DNA of 64,000 nucleotides from Natronococcus sp. A-GB1. Lineage in GTDB: Archaea > Halobacteriota > Halobacteria > Halobacteriales > Natrialbaceae. Location of the stretch: the NCBI RefSeq assembly GCF_029688845.1, contig NZ_JARUKW010000004.1:124001-188000 (forward strand). The letters run 5' to 3'. A model generated the notes under the pieces. That model made no database searches and had not been told where the DNA came from. It worked only from the letters and a program-made list of their open reading frames with translations. Below are positions 57,408-64,000 of this stretch, piece by piece. A program made the translations under genes and the position numbers. Every line of letters starts with the position of its first letter. Within the stretch, counting starts at the first letter, position 1.

Positions 57408-58560
57408 AGAGTCCGATCGATCGCTCGAGTCGCTCGAGTCCCGATCCACGTCCTCGAGCCCGGAGTCCCCGACTGAGGATCGACCGATCGCCGTCGACCT
57501 CGCCGACGTCACGAAACGCTACGCCGAGACGACGGCCGTTGACGACGTCTCCCTGTCGGTCCGCGAGGGCGAGTTCTTCACGCTGGTCGGCCCCTCGGGC
57601 TGTGGAAAGACGACGACGCTGCGACTGATCGCCGGCTTCGAGTCCCCAACCGACGGCACGGTTCGGTTCCACGGCGAGGACGTCACGGGGGTCCCACCCG
57701 AGGAACGCGACGTCGGCGTCGTCTTCCAGAACTACGCGCTGTTTCCCCACATGAGCGTCGGCGAAAACGTCGCCTACGGGCTCAACTTCGCCGACCCGCC
57801 AGGGGGCGTCTCGGACGACGAGCGGGTCCGGGAGCTACTCGAGCTGGTCGACCTCGAGGGGATGCAGGACAGAGAGCCCGATCGACTCTCCGGCGGGCAA
57901 CAACAGCGGGTCGCGATCGCTCGCGCACTGGCACCCGGCCCTGACGTCCTCTTGCTCGACGAGCCGATGAGCGCACTCGACGCCCAGTTGCGTGAGCGGC
58001 TCCGCGTTCAGGTTAGAGGGATCCAGAAGGAACTCGGAATCACGACGATCTACGTCACCCACGACCAGGAGGAGGCGCTGGCCATCTCGGATCGCGTCGC
58101 GGTAATGCGGGCCGGAGCGCCGGAGCAGGTGGCGACCCCGCAGGATATCTACCGCCGGCCGGGGACGCGGTTCGTCGCGGAGTTCGTCGGTGACAACAAC
58201 GTATTCGACGGAACGATTCGGTCGCTCGGAGGAGGCGGACTCGCATCTGTCGACGTCGGCCCGGAGACGTTCGCCGTCGTCCCCGGAGAACGCGACGTCG
58301 CCGTCGCCGACGGCCTCGCGTTCTGCGTTAGACCGGAGAACCTGGTCGTCGCGGCCGATCCGAGCGACGGCCTCGAGACGGAAAACGCGACGCGGGCGAC
58401 CGTCCGGAGCGCGGAGTTTCTCGGCGAGACGACCCGGGTCCACCTCGAGTGGCAGGGACAGGAACTGCTCGTGCGAACGCGGAATCCGCTCTCCGGCAAG
58501 GTCCTCGTGGGGTTCGATCCCGGCGACGCACACGTCGTTTCGGTCGATCGCACCGCCTGA
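57388..58560 (+). CDS. Thiamine-type ABC transporter ATP-binding protein
   Basis: 390 residues. Seen: Walker A GPSGCGKT near 69, Q-loop FQNYALF, signature LSGGQQQR near 167, Walker B LLLDEPMSALD, and a C-terminal TOBE-like domain (about 290-390), as in spermidine/iron/thiamine ATPases. The GTG start overlaps the permease gene by 20 bases. A TTG at 57397 with a GGGGGTGA Shine-Dalgarno-like element five bases upstream is a serious alternative. It is the energy-supplying partner of thiB-thiP. Confidence 0.85.
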   Translation: MRALASEESDRSLESLESRSTSSSPESPTEDRPIAVDLADVTKRYAETTAVDDVSLSVREGEFFTLVGPSGCGKTTTLRLIAGFESPTDGTVRFHGEDVTGVPPEERDVGVVFQNYALFPHMSVGENVAYGLNFADPPGGVSDDERVRELLELVDLEGMQDREPDRLSGGQQQRVAIARALAPGPDVLLLDEPMSALDAQLRERLRVQVRGIQKELGITTIYVTHDQEEALAISDRVAVMRAGAPEQVATPQDIYRRPGTRFVAEFVGDNNVFDGTIRSLGGGGLASVDVGPETFAVVPGERDVAVADGLAFCVRPENLVVAADPSDGLETENATRATVRSAEFLGETTRVHLEWQGQELLVRTRNPLSGKVLVGFDPGDAHVVSVDRTA

Positions 58561-58642
58561 GCGACCTCGCGGGCCCCTCCCGACGGACGAGACGTCTCAC
58601 GACGCGGGAACGTGTCCGTAGTCCCCGACCGTCTCCGAAGGA

Positions 58643-58650
58643 GATACGTT
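58643..58650 (+). promoter_or_regulatory. TATA-like box of the CPBP gene
   Basis: agatacgt is about 26 bases before the GTG at 58672, which supports that start over the GTG at 58612. Confidence 0.4.
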
Positions 58651-58671
58651 GCTAACCGAGAGACGGAGGGT

Positions 58672-59448
58672 GTGTCTCGACTGAAACTGCGGCTCGGGCA
58701 GTTCGCCGTCCTCGTCGGTGCCGGCTCGCTGGGCGTACTGGCGCTCGTCTTCGACGGGGTCGTCGACCCGTCCCAGTACGAAGCGGTGGCCGCAGAAGCA
58801 GGGCTCTCGGTGGAGACGGTCCTGCTCGCGTCGGCCCTCCAGGTGCTCGTGCTCCTCGCGGCGGCGGTCGCGGCGGGGCTCTACGCGGCGCCGCGAGTTG
58901 GGTTCGATTCGCACCTGGCGAACCGCGTCGCCGACGGAACGCCCGTCGCGTCCGGGATCCCGCCCGAGCTCCGGCCGTCGCTCGGCGCGGGCGCCGCCGT
59001 CGGAGCGATGTTGCTCGCGATCGAACTCGTTGCCCCCGAGATTCCGAACGGCGAGGCCTGGGAGATGACCGTCCCGGCTCTCCTGCAGTCGCTCCCGCTC
59101 CGGCTCCTCTACGGTGGCATTACCGAAGAACTACTGCTCCGCTTGGGCGTGATGGCCGTCCTCGCCCTCGTTCTCTGGACGGTGACCGGACGACGTGGTG
59201 CGGAGCCGTCGGCCGGGATCGCGTGGGCGGCGATCGCGATCGCCGCCGTGCTCCACCTGCCGATGGCGGCGACCATCTACGGCGCACTCTCACCCGCGGT
59301 CGTCGCGTTCATCGTGGGCGCCAACGCCGTCGGCGGCGTCGCGTTCGGGTGGCTGTTCTGGCGGTACAGCCTCGAGGTCGCGATGGTCGCCCACGCCTTC
59401 GCGCACGTCGTCGCCGTCGCGGGCTGGCTCGTCGCGCTCCTCGTCTGA
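58672..59448 (+). CDS. CPBP-family intramembrane metalloprotease-like protein
   Basis: 258 residues with about eight membrane helices. Seen: GGITEELLLRLG, carrying the EExxxR motif, and later ALSPAVVAFIVGAN with AHAFAHV, giving the histidines of an intramembrane metal site. Close relatives are CAAX-protease/bacteriocin-immunity type proteins. The usual FxxxH is present as VLHLP-type. The target is unknown. The GTG start at 58672 is inferred from promoter spacing. Confidence 0.75.
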   Translation: MSRLKLRLGQFAVLVGAGSLGVLALVFDGVVDPSQYEAVAAEAGLSVETVLLASALQVLVLLAAAVAAGLYAAPRVGFDSHLANRVADGTPVASGIPPELRPSLGAGAAVGAMLLAIELVAPEIPNGEAWEMTVPALLQSLPLRLLYGGITEELLLRLGVMAVLALVLWTVTGRRGAEPSAGIAWAAIAIAAVLHLPMAATIYGALSPAVVAFIVGANAVGGVAFGWLFWRYSLEVAMVAHAFAHVVAVAGWLVALLV

Positions 59449-59479
59449 GAACGATCGCACGTCGAACTCGGACGCGAAG

Positions 59480-61636
59480 CTACTCCTCGGCGATCCGGCT
59501 CCCGCCCGGCGGCATGAAGTGCTGGATGCGGTCCGGGCTGGCGATCTTCCGGACGAACGACTCGTCGGTGAACTCCTCGCGGAACCGTCGGTACATCCGT
59601 TTTGCCGCGTCGGCCTGAGCGTACCGGCCGGGCTCGAGTTCGATCGTCGTCTCGGCCTGCCCCTCGATGGCCGACGGCGGGCCGCCGATGACGCGGGTGT
59701 AGGGCTCACACTGGATGCCGACCGCCACGCCGACGGGCGTATCCCGGTAGTAGGTTCGATCCCCGCGGATCGCGAAGCCGCCCTTCTCGAGGTACTCGCC
59801 GCTCTCGGGGGTCTTGGTGACCTGATCCGAGTCGACCGCGTAGACGTCGCCCGCGTAGCGGCCGTCCTTCCAGACCGACGAGTAGGTGACGGCGAACTGG
59901 GCGGCCTCCTCGATGCTCGACTCCGGCAGCTCGATGTCCGACGAGGACGCCTCGCTGGGATCGGTCGCTTTCAACACCGTGACGGGACCGCCGTGGGCCT
60001 GGGTGTGAAGCACCTTATCGCCCGGCTCGAGGTACTTCTTGACGAGTTCCTCGTTCTGGTCGGCGCTTCGCCCGCCGATTACGAGGTAGCCGTCGCTGGT
60101 GTGGAACCAGCGGAATCGATCGTACCAGGGTTCGTTCTCCCGGATCGGGACCGACGCCAGCTCGAGCCAGTTCGTCTCCTCCTGCGCTTCGTCCTCGTCG
60201 TCGCCGTCGGCCGTCTCGTCGGTCGCCTCCCACTCGTCGCGGCGTCGCTTGGCGTCCTCGAGGTCCTCGCGGGTGTCCTCGATGGCCGCCAGCGCGCCCT
60301 CCTTTTTTTCTGCGATGCGCTTGGCCTCGGTGTAGAGCCGATCGGCGTTCTGCTCGACGCCCTGCCGGGCGAGGAGGTCGATCTCCTCCCCGTCGAGTTC
60401 GACGGTGACGATCCCCTCCGTGCCGTCGACGCCGACGACGGCCTCGGCGGCCTCGATTCCGCGCTCTTTGCCCTCCTCGAATCGTTCCTCGATCTCGTCC
60501 CAGGGACGGTCCTGCGCGCGGGCCTCCTGGACCGTCGAGAGGATGTCGTCGACGACCCCGTACTCGGCGTACAGCAACTCGGCGTTCTCCCGCTGGGACT
60601 GAGCCTGCTGTTCGAACCCTTCGATCGCGCCCTCCTGTTGTTCGATGATCCGCTCGTGTTTGGCGATCTCCTCCTCGAAGTCGGGGCGCTGTTCGGTCGG
60701 ATCGGGCTCCTCCTCGTCTTCCAGCTCGAGTTCGAAGAAGTAGTCGTCGAGCGCCTCGAGGAAGCTGTCGGCGCTCTCGGCAGCCAGGCCGGCCTCCTCG
60801 TGTTCCTCGAGGGGGAACGGCGTGGCGTCGACGACCGGGCCGTCGTCGGGCGACTCCGACTCCTCGTTCTCGCCGTCGTCCTCGACCGGCTTCCGGTACA
60901 GCCGCGGGTCGAAGTTCGCGTTGCGGACGTCCAGTGCGAGCCGTTCGATGGCCTCGTAGACGCGGCGGTAGTCGTCATCGGTGGCGTCCTCGATGTCCAT
61001 CGCCTTCTCGACACCCGCGCGGGTGCAGACTTCCTCGGCGTACAGCCCGCCCATGTTGAGCTGTGTGGCGAGCGTCCGGACGACGTCGGTGTCCGAATCG
61101 TCCATCTCGCGGTCGAACGCCTCCCGCGAAACCGACAGCGGGTTCGTCCGCGAGTCGGGAAACTCGTAGCGCGAGCCGGGAACGACCGTTCTGGATTTGA
61201 GGCGAACGGTCTCGAGGCAGTCGATAACCTCGTACTCGCCGTCGGTGACCGCAACGTTCCCCTGCCCGAACAGCTCGACGATGATACGGGTCGTGCCGTC
61301 GTCGCGGTCGAAGACGAACTCGAGGATGCGGTCGAACTCGAACTGTTCGACGCCGACGAAGTCGGCCCCCGACAGCCGGTTGCGAAGCATCATCGCGAAC
61401 TGGGGCGGCCGCCCGGGGGCGTCGGGCACTCGCTCGGGGGCAACCGTGTGAGCGCGTTTGACCTCGCCGACCTCGATCAACAACTCGACGCGACCACGAT
61501 CGAAATCGCGCATCTTGAGCCGCAGAAGGTCGTCGCCGTAGAGGTAGGCCTTGTCGACCTTTGCGCCCTCGTAGGTGCCGAACTCCCCGACGAGGGCCGC
61601 GAGATCGACGCTCGTAAGCTCCCGCTTTGGATCCAT
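59480..61636 (-). CDS. rqcH: RqcH/NEMF-type ribosome quality-control protein
   Basis: 718 residues. Seen: an NFACT-N domain with the conserved DR pair (Asp102-Arg103 in FEFDRILEF), a middle coiled-coil region (about 320-500) and an NFACT-R domain with WYDRFRWFHTSDGYLVIGG and HTQAHGGPV near residues 510-560. These proteins bind the large ribosomal subunit with a jammed peptidyl-tRNA and, in bacteria, add alanine tails. The acidic insert near residues 255-320 is halophile-like. The downstream end is convergent with the CPBP gene. Confidence 0.93.
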   Translation of the reverse strand: MDPKRELTSVDLAALVGEFGTYEGAKVDKAYLYGDDLLRLKMRDFDRGRVELLIEVGEVKRAHTVAPERVPDAPGRPPQFAMMLRNRLSGADFVGVEQFEFDRILEFVFDRDDGTTRIIVELFGQGNVAVTDGEYEVIDCLETVRLKSRTVVPGSRYEFPDSRTNPLSVSREAFDREMDDSDTDVVRTLATQLNMGGLYAEEVCTRAGVEKAMDIEDATDDDYRRVYEAIERLALDVRNANFDPRLYRKPVEDDGENEESESPDDGPVVDATPFPLEEHEEAGLAAESADSFLEALDDYFFELELEDEEEPDPTEQRPDFEEEIAKHERIIEQQEGAIEGFEQQAQSQRENAELLYAEYGVVDDILSTVQEARAQDRPWDEIEERFEEGKERGIEAAEAVVGVDGTEGIVTVELDGEEIDLLARQGVEQNADRLYTEAKRIAEKKEGALAAIEDTREDLEDAKRRRDEWEATDETADGDDEDEAQEETNWLELASVPIRENEPWYDRFRWFHTSDGYLVIGGRSADQNEELVKKYLEPGDKVLHTQAHGGPVTVLKATDPSEASSSDIELPESSIEEAAQFAVTYSSVWKDGRYAGDVYAVDSDQVTKTPESGEYLEKGGFAIRGDRTYYRDTPVGVAVGIQCEPYTRVIGGPPSAIEGQAETTIELEPGRYAQADAAKRMYRRFREEFTDESFVRKIASPDRIQHFMPPGGSRIAEE

Positions 61637-61757
61637 ACCTCTACCTGCCCGGTCCGGTCAAAAAGGCGTGTCGCTCCGGCTCGAGCGAGTGTCTCGCGGT
61701 GGCGCGCTCGCTCCGAGTCAGAAAGGCTCATCGGCGACGAGCCCGTCTCACACAAGT

Positions 61758-61844
61758 ATGGACACGGCCGGCTCGCTCGCGAGCGGAACGGACGGGACGA
61801 CTACGGACGAACGTCGAGCGCACGGCGACGGAGGCGGCCAATGA
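61758..61844 (+). CDS. 28-codon ORF overlapping the next start
   Basis: ATG at 61758-61760, 28 sense codons rich in Asp and Gly with halophile-like third positions, TGA at 61842-61844 overlapping the following ATG (ATGA). A GGAGG element (61831-61835) inside it serves as Shine-Dalgarno for the next gene. It may encode a short leader peptide. Confidence 0.4.
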   Translation: MDTAGSLASGTDGTTTDERRAHGDGGGQ

Positions 61845-62485
61845 GCGCACCCCAGCGCCCGGTCTGGGCGGAGGTCTCGCGACTCCCGTCGTTCCTCGAG
61901 CGCCTCGAGCAGACGGGCGGGCTCTCGGCCCGCGCGCTGATCGACGAACTCGAGGTCGAGATTCCGGTTGAGGGCGTCGCCTACCACGATCGGGGGATCC
62001 GGATTCCGGGGTACGACGCGACGTTCGTCCACGAGCCGAGCGGCTCTCGCGGCCGACCGGCGTTCAGCGTTCAGATCGACACGATCGGCCCGCGAAACGG
62101 CTGGGCGATCTTCGACAAGACGCTGTCGTGGGACGTCTACCTCCTCCGAGCGGAGGGAGCCGCCGCGATCGCCTGGCTCAGCGACGAGGAGTACCGGATC
62201 GAGGAGGCCGACGAGTTCGACTCGAAGCGTGACGCGGTCGCTGCCGGTCGCTTCTCGTTCGGCGTCTTCCTCTACGCCGGCGACGCCTGGGCGGAACAAC
62301 GGAAGCGGATCCGCAGCACGAACGCCCCGGCCTATCTCCTACGAGAGGACGGTCAGCCGATGATTCCGAGCACGCAGTCGGAGTTCTACGAGTTCGTCGA
62401 CTCGACGGTCACGGAGTTTCGAACCAGCGGTGCGGCCCCGGACTACCTCGGACTGCTCGAACTCGAGGCGACTATCGACGGCTGA
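61841..62485 (+). CDS. Uncharacterised protein with a GGAGG Shine-Dalgarno
   Basis: 214 residues with no family I can name. Seen: VWAEVSRLPSFLERLEQTGGLSARALIDELEVEIP, HEPSGSRGRPAFSVQIDTIGPRNGW, then a WDVYLLRAEGAAAIAWLSDEEYRIEEADEFDSKRD block and a C-terminal helix; no Cys. The start at 61841 has GGAGG six bases upstream; the longer frame from 59195 is antisense to RqcH and rejected. Composition is halophile-like. An opposite-strand RqcH gene shares its promoter region. Confidence 0.75.
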   Translation: MSAPQRPVWAEVSRLPSFLERLEQTGGLSARALIDELEVEIPVEGVAYHDRGIRIPGYDATFVHEPSGSRGRPAFSVQIDTIGPRNGWAIFDKTLSWDVYLLRAEGAAAIAWLSDEEYRIEEADEFDSKRDAVAAGRFSFGVFLYAGDAWAEQRKRIRSTNAPAYLLREDGQPMIPSTQSEFYEFVDSTVTEFRTSGAAPDYLGLLELEATIDG

Positions 62486-62834
62486 TCGACTGTTAGCAGG
62501 CGCATAAACGTTTCACGGAGTCGTCGAACCTCGTTTCGAACCGGTTCGATCGCGGAAAAGCGGGATCACGGAGGCGCGTCGTCGCAGTCCGCCCGAAGGG
62601 GGGGAAGTTCGAGCGGTGGGGGGTGGGGGGAGTGGCGACGACACGCCCCAATGAGTGACAGCGGGTGTGGCGCTGGTTTCTGAGGGGAGTGTGATCGATG
62701 CCGACGTTCGTCGGCACCTGATGCTTCAGGCCCCATTACTATAAAAATTTCGCACCTATTGGTGTGTTTTTAACGATCGAGACCCGTCGTTGTCAGGCGA
62801 TGTGTACGTGATGACCGGGCCTCGTACGAGGGAC
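62486..62834. other. Intergenic DNA with G-rich tract, hairpins and bidirectional T-runs
   Basis: About 350 bases with no gene. It contains runs of G (62598-62604, 62618-62623, 62625-62630), a GCCGACG-tt-CGTCGGC hairpin (62700-62715), CACC-tatt-GGTG followed by TTTTT (62753-62771) and, for the minus strand, AAAAA at 62743-62747. It separates convergent transcripts, so termination is the likely role. Confidence 0.6.
62753..62771 (+). terminator. Hairpin plus T-run between convergent genes
   Basis: CACC (62753-62756), loop TATT, GGTG (62761-62764), then TTTTT (62767-62771). It is 268 bases past the stop of the upstream plus-strand gene. The complementary minus-strand T-run at 62743-62747 may serve the opposite gene. 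Confidence 0.5.
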
Positions 62835-63560
62835 TCAATCCTCGTCGGCTGCGTCCGCCTCCCACCCCTCCGTGAAGACCCGATCGCCGTCGACGCCGGC
62901 GTCCTCGAGCAGTTTCTGGGTCTCGACGACCATTTCGGGGACGCCACAGACGTAGCAGTCGACGTTCGCGAGGTCGTCGAGGCCCTCGAACGACTCCTGG
63001 AGGTGGTCCTGAACGTGGCCGGTTCGTCCGTTCCAGGCCGCGTCGTCGTCGGCGTCCGAAAGGACGTACTCGACCGAGACGGCGTCGGTCCCCGCCCGAA
63101 GCTGATCGAGACTCTCCCGGAAGATCAGGTGCTCCTGGTCGCGCTCGCCGAAGACGAGCGTGGCCGTTCCCTGACCCTCGTTGGCGTACTGTCTGATCAT
63201 CGGATACAGCGGCGTGATCCCCGTTCCGGTGGCGACGAAGAGGGCGTCGCGCTCGGGATCGCGGAGGTGGAGGTTCCCCTCGATGGGATCGATCTCGATC
63301 GCGTCGCCCGGCGTTCGGTCGTGCATGTAGACCGAACCGGTGCCGTCGTCGTAGCGCTTGATCGTCAGCACGAGCTGGTTCGTTCCGGGGGCGTTGATCG
63401 CCGTGTAGGGACGTTCCTGTTCCTCGCCGTCGGCCTCGAAGTGGACCGACGTATGCTGGCCGGGATCGAACTCGAAGCGGTGATCGTCGGCGACGAGCCG
63501 AAACTGCTTGACGTCCGGCGTCATCCGGTGAACGTCGGCGACCGTAACGGACAGTGTCAT
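62835..63560 (-). CDS. FAD-binding ferredoxin/flavodoxin-NADP reductase-like protein
   Basis: 241 residues. Seen: an FAD-binding barrel with ERPYTAINAP, the RxYT flavin motif, then the NAD(P) domain with ATGTGITPLYPM and CYVCGVPEMV. It is a single-domain FNR-like protein without its own 2Fe-2S centre. It transfers electrons between NAD(P)H and a small carrier or oxygenase partner. The ATG at 63560 lies 27 bases from a gtttagtg box; the partner redox protein is not in the window. Confidence 0.88.
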   Translation of the reverse strand: MTLSVTVADVHRMTPDVKQFRLVADDHRFEFDPGQHTSVHFEADGEEQERPYTAINAPGTNQLVLTIKRYDDGTGSVYMHDRTPGDAIEIDPIEGNLHLRDPERDALFVATGTGITPLYPMIRQYANEGQGTATLVFGERDQEHLIFRESLDQLRAGTDAVSVEYVLSDADDDAAWNGRTGHVQDHLQESFEGLDDLANVDCYVCGVPEMVVETQKLLEDAGVDGDRVFTEGWEADAADED

Positions 63561-63582
63561 AGCCCGATCTGCGGTCAGAAGC

Positions 63583-63590
63583 CACTAAAC
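63583..63590 (-). promoter_or_regulatory. TATA-like box of the FNR-like gene
   Basis: Reads gtttagtg on the minus strand, centred 27 bases before the ATG at 63560, fitting a leaderless transcript. Confidence 0.5.
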
Positions 63591-63663
63591 CGTGCTGTCG
63601 GCACGTGCATCCTGATTCCGATCGAAAAAGTGAATGACCCAATCGACGACCGTCTCCGGTCCG

Positions 63664-64000
63664 TTACGTCTCCGTCTCGACGGCCGCCTCGATGGCCGCG
63701 TACAGTTTGTCGGTCTCCTCCGTCGGCGAGTAGACCGTATCGTCGACGCTGACGCGGGGAACGTCGTCGACGTCCATCTTCTCGACCTCCCCGATCGTCT
63801 CGTCGAGTTCGTCCTGGTACGCGTCGCCCGCGGCAGCGTCGTACACCGTCTCGGGGTCGGCGACGTCAGATTTCTCGGCGACGTGCTTGAGTCGCTTGGG
63901 CGTCGCCCACTCCTCCTCGAGGTCGATATTGATCGCGATACACTCGACGAACGTCCAGAACTGACCGGGGTCGTGGTCCCAGACGGCCAGTCCCGCTCGA
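63664..64000 (-). CDS. Thioredoxin-fold (DsbA-like) protein, 5' part outside the window
   Basis: The frame is open to the right edge; 112 codons of the 3' part are present. Seen: DPGQFWTFVECIAINIDLEEEW, a DsbA-type helical insertion, a linker of Asp/Glu residues, and DDVPRVSVDDTVYSPTEE with a cis-Pro-like VP, as in the C-terminal part of DsbA-family proteins, followed by an acidic helix. The catalytic CxxC would lie outside. The partner is unknown. Its stop lies 104 bases upstream of the FNR-like gene on the same strand. Confidence 0.65.
   Translation of the reverse strand, partial: RAGLAVWDHDPGQFWTFVECIAINIDLEEEWATPKRLKHVAEKSDVADPETVYDAAAGDAYQDELDETIGEVEKMDVDDVPRVSVDDTVYSPTEETDKLYAAIEAAVETET

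Noticed and set aside
59195-61840. Very long plus-strand frame across 59.2-61.8 kb
   Set aside because: It is antisense to RqcH and lacks domain signals; the real plus-strand gene begins at 61841.
1-64000. tRNA, rRNA or CRISPR arrays
   Set aside because: No cloverleaf-like sequence, rRNA segment or regularly spaced direct repeats were found by reading the intergenic regions; a covariance search would be decisive.

Overview
This window looks like part of a haloarchaeal chromosome (class Halobacteria). The DNA is GC-rich, almost every protein is strongly acidic, and many starts lie about 27 bp downstream of a TATA-like box, as expected of leaderless transcripts. Archaeal marker genes include geranylgeranylglyceryl phosphate synthase, pelota, ribosomal protein L37e with an LSm protein, a TrmB regulator, an F420-type LLM oxidoreductase and Tat-type lipoprotein signals with acidic linkers. 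The genus cannot be fixed from the sequence alone. No rRNA, tRNA, CRISPR array or intact transposase was seen.

Layout. 1-4.6 kb: the first 518 codons of an Lhr-type helicase (minus strand, cut by the left edge), an exported papain-like protein, a zinc alcohol dehydrogenase and an MBL-fold hydrolase. 4.7-10.5 kb: a 1665-residue RND/MMPL-type membrane protein with a roughly 800-residue acidic coiled-coil insertion, coupled to a TrmB-like regulator. 10.6-12.5 kb: a polysaccharide-deacetylase lipoprotein and a small acidic-tailed protein. 12.5-18 kb: an acyl-CoA module with a 3-hydroxyacyl-CoA dehydrogenase/enoyl-CoA hydratase fusion, two MaoC-type proteins, an aminoglycoside-phosphotransferase-fold kinase and, divergently, an acyl-CoA dehydrogenase. 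The kinase and dehydrogenase together resemble a split version of eukaryotic ACAD10/11. 18-23.2 kb: a GNAT protein, a lactate-monooxygenase-like flavoenzyme with a HAD hydrolase, and an SDR-LLM pair. 23.2-28.6 kb: an arsenic pair (ACR3 permease and LMW-phosphatase-type arsenate reductase), an AIR-synthase-like protein, a potassium channel, a LarA-like protein and a small membrane protein.

28.6-36.8 kb: a Dna2-like nuclease-helicase, an SPW-repeat membrane protein, a complete tungstate-type ABC transporter and small conserved proteins. 36.8-42.2 kb: a zincin-type protein, a non-coding island of palindromes and hairpins (37.8-38.3 kb), LSm-L37e, a DUF4013-like protein, threonine synthase with a convincing terminator, and an AT-richer patch with a small membrane gene between 12-bp inverted sequences. 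42.2-48.8 kb: a five-PAS histidine kinase, GGGP synthase, a DUF4336-type protein, a lipoprotein and pelota. 48.8-55.4 kb: a nitrite/sulfite reductase with small neighbours, and an asparagine-synthetase-like protein lacking the catalytic Cys2. 53.9-58.6 kb: a thiamine-type ABC transporter with a thiamine-binding (MTH1187/YkoF-like) protein on the opposite strand inside the locus. 58.6-64 kb: a CPBP protease-like protein, RqcH, an uncharacterised protein, a flavodoxin-reductase-like enzyme and the 3' part of a thioredoxin-fold (DsbA-like) gene cut by the right edge.

How it fits together: most of the window is ordinary core haloarchaeal metabolism, transport and translation quality control (pelota and RqcH). 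The parts least explained by known families are the coiled-coil RND protein, the possible split ACAD10/11 pathway, the structured intergenic island at 38 kb, the Cys2-less asparagine-synthetase homologue, and several short leader ORFs whose stop codons overlap the start codon of the following gene.
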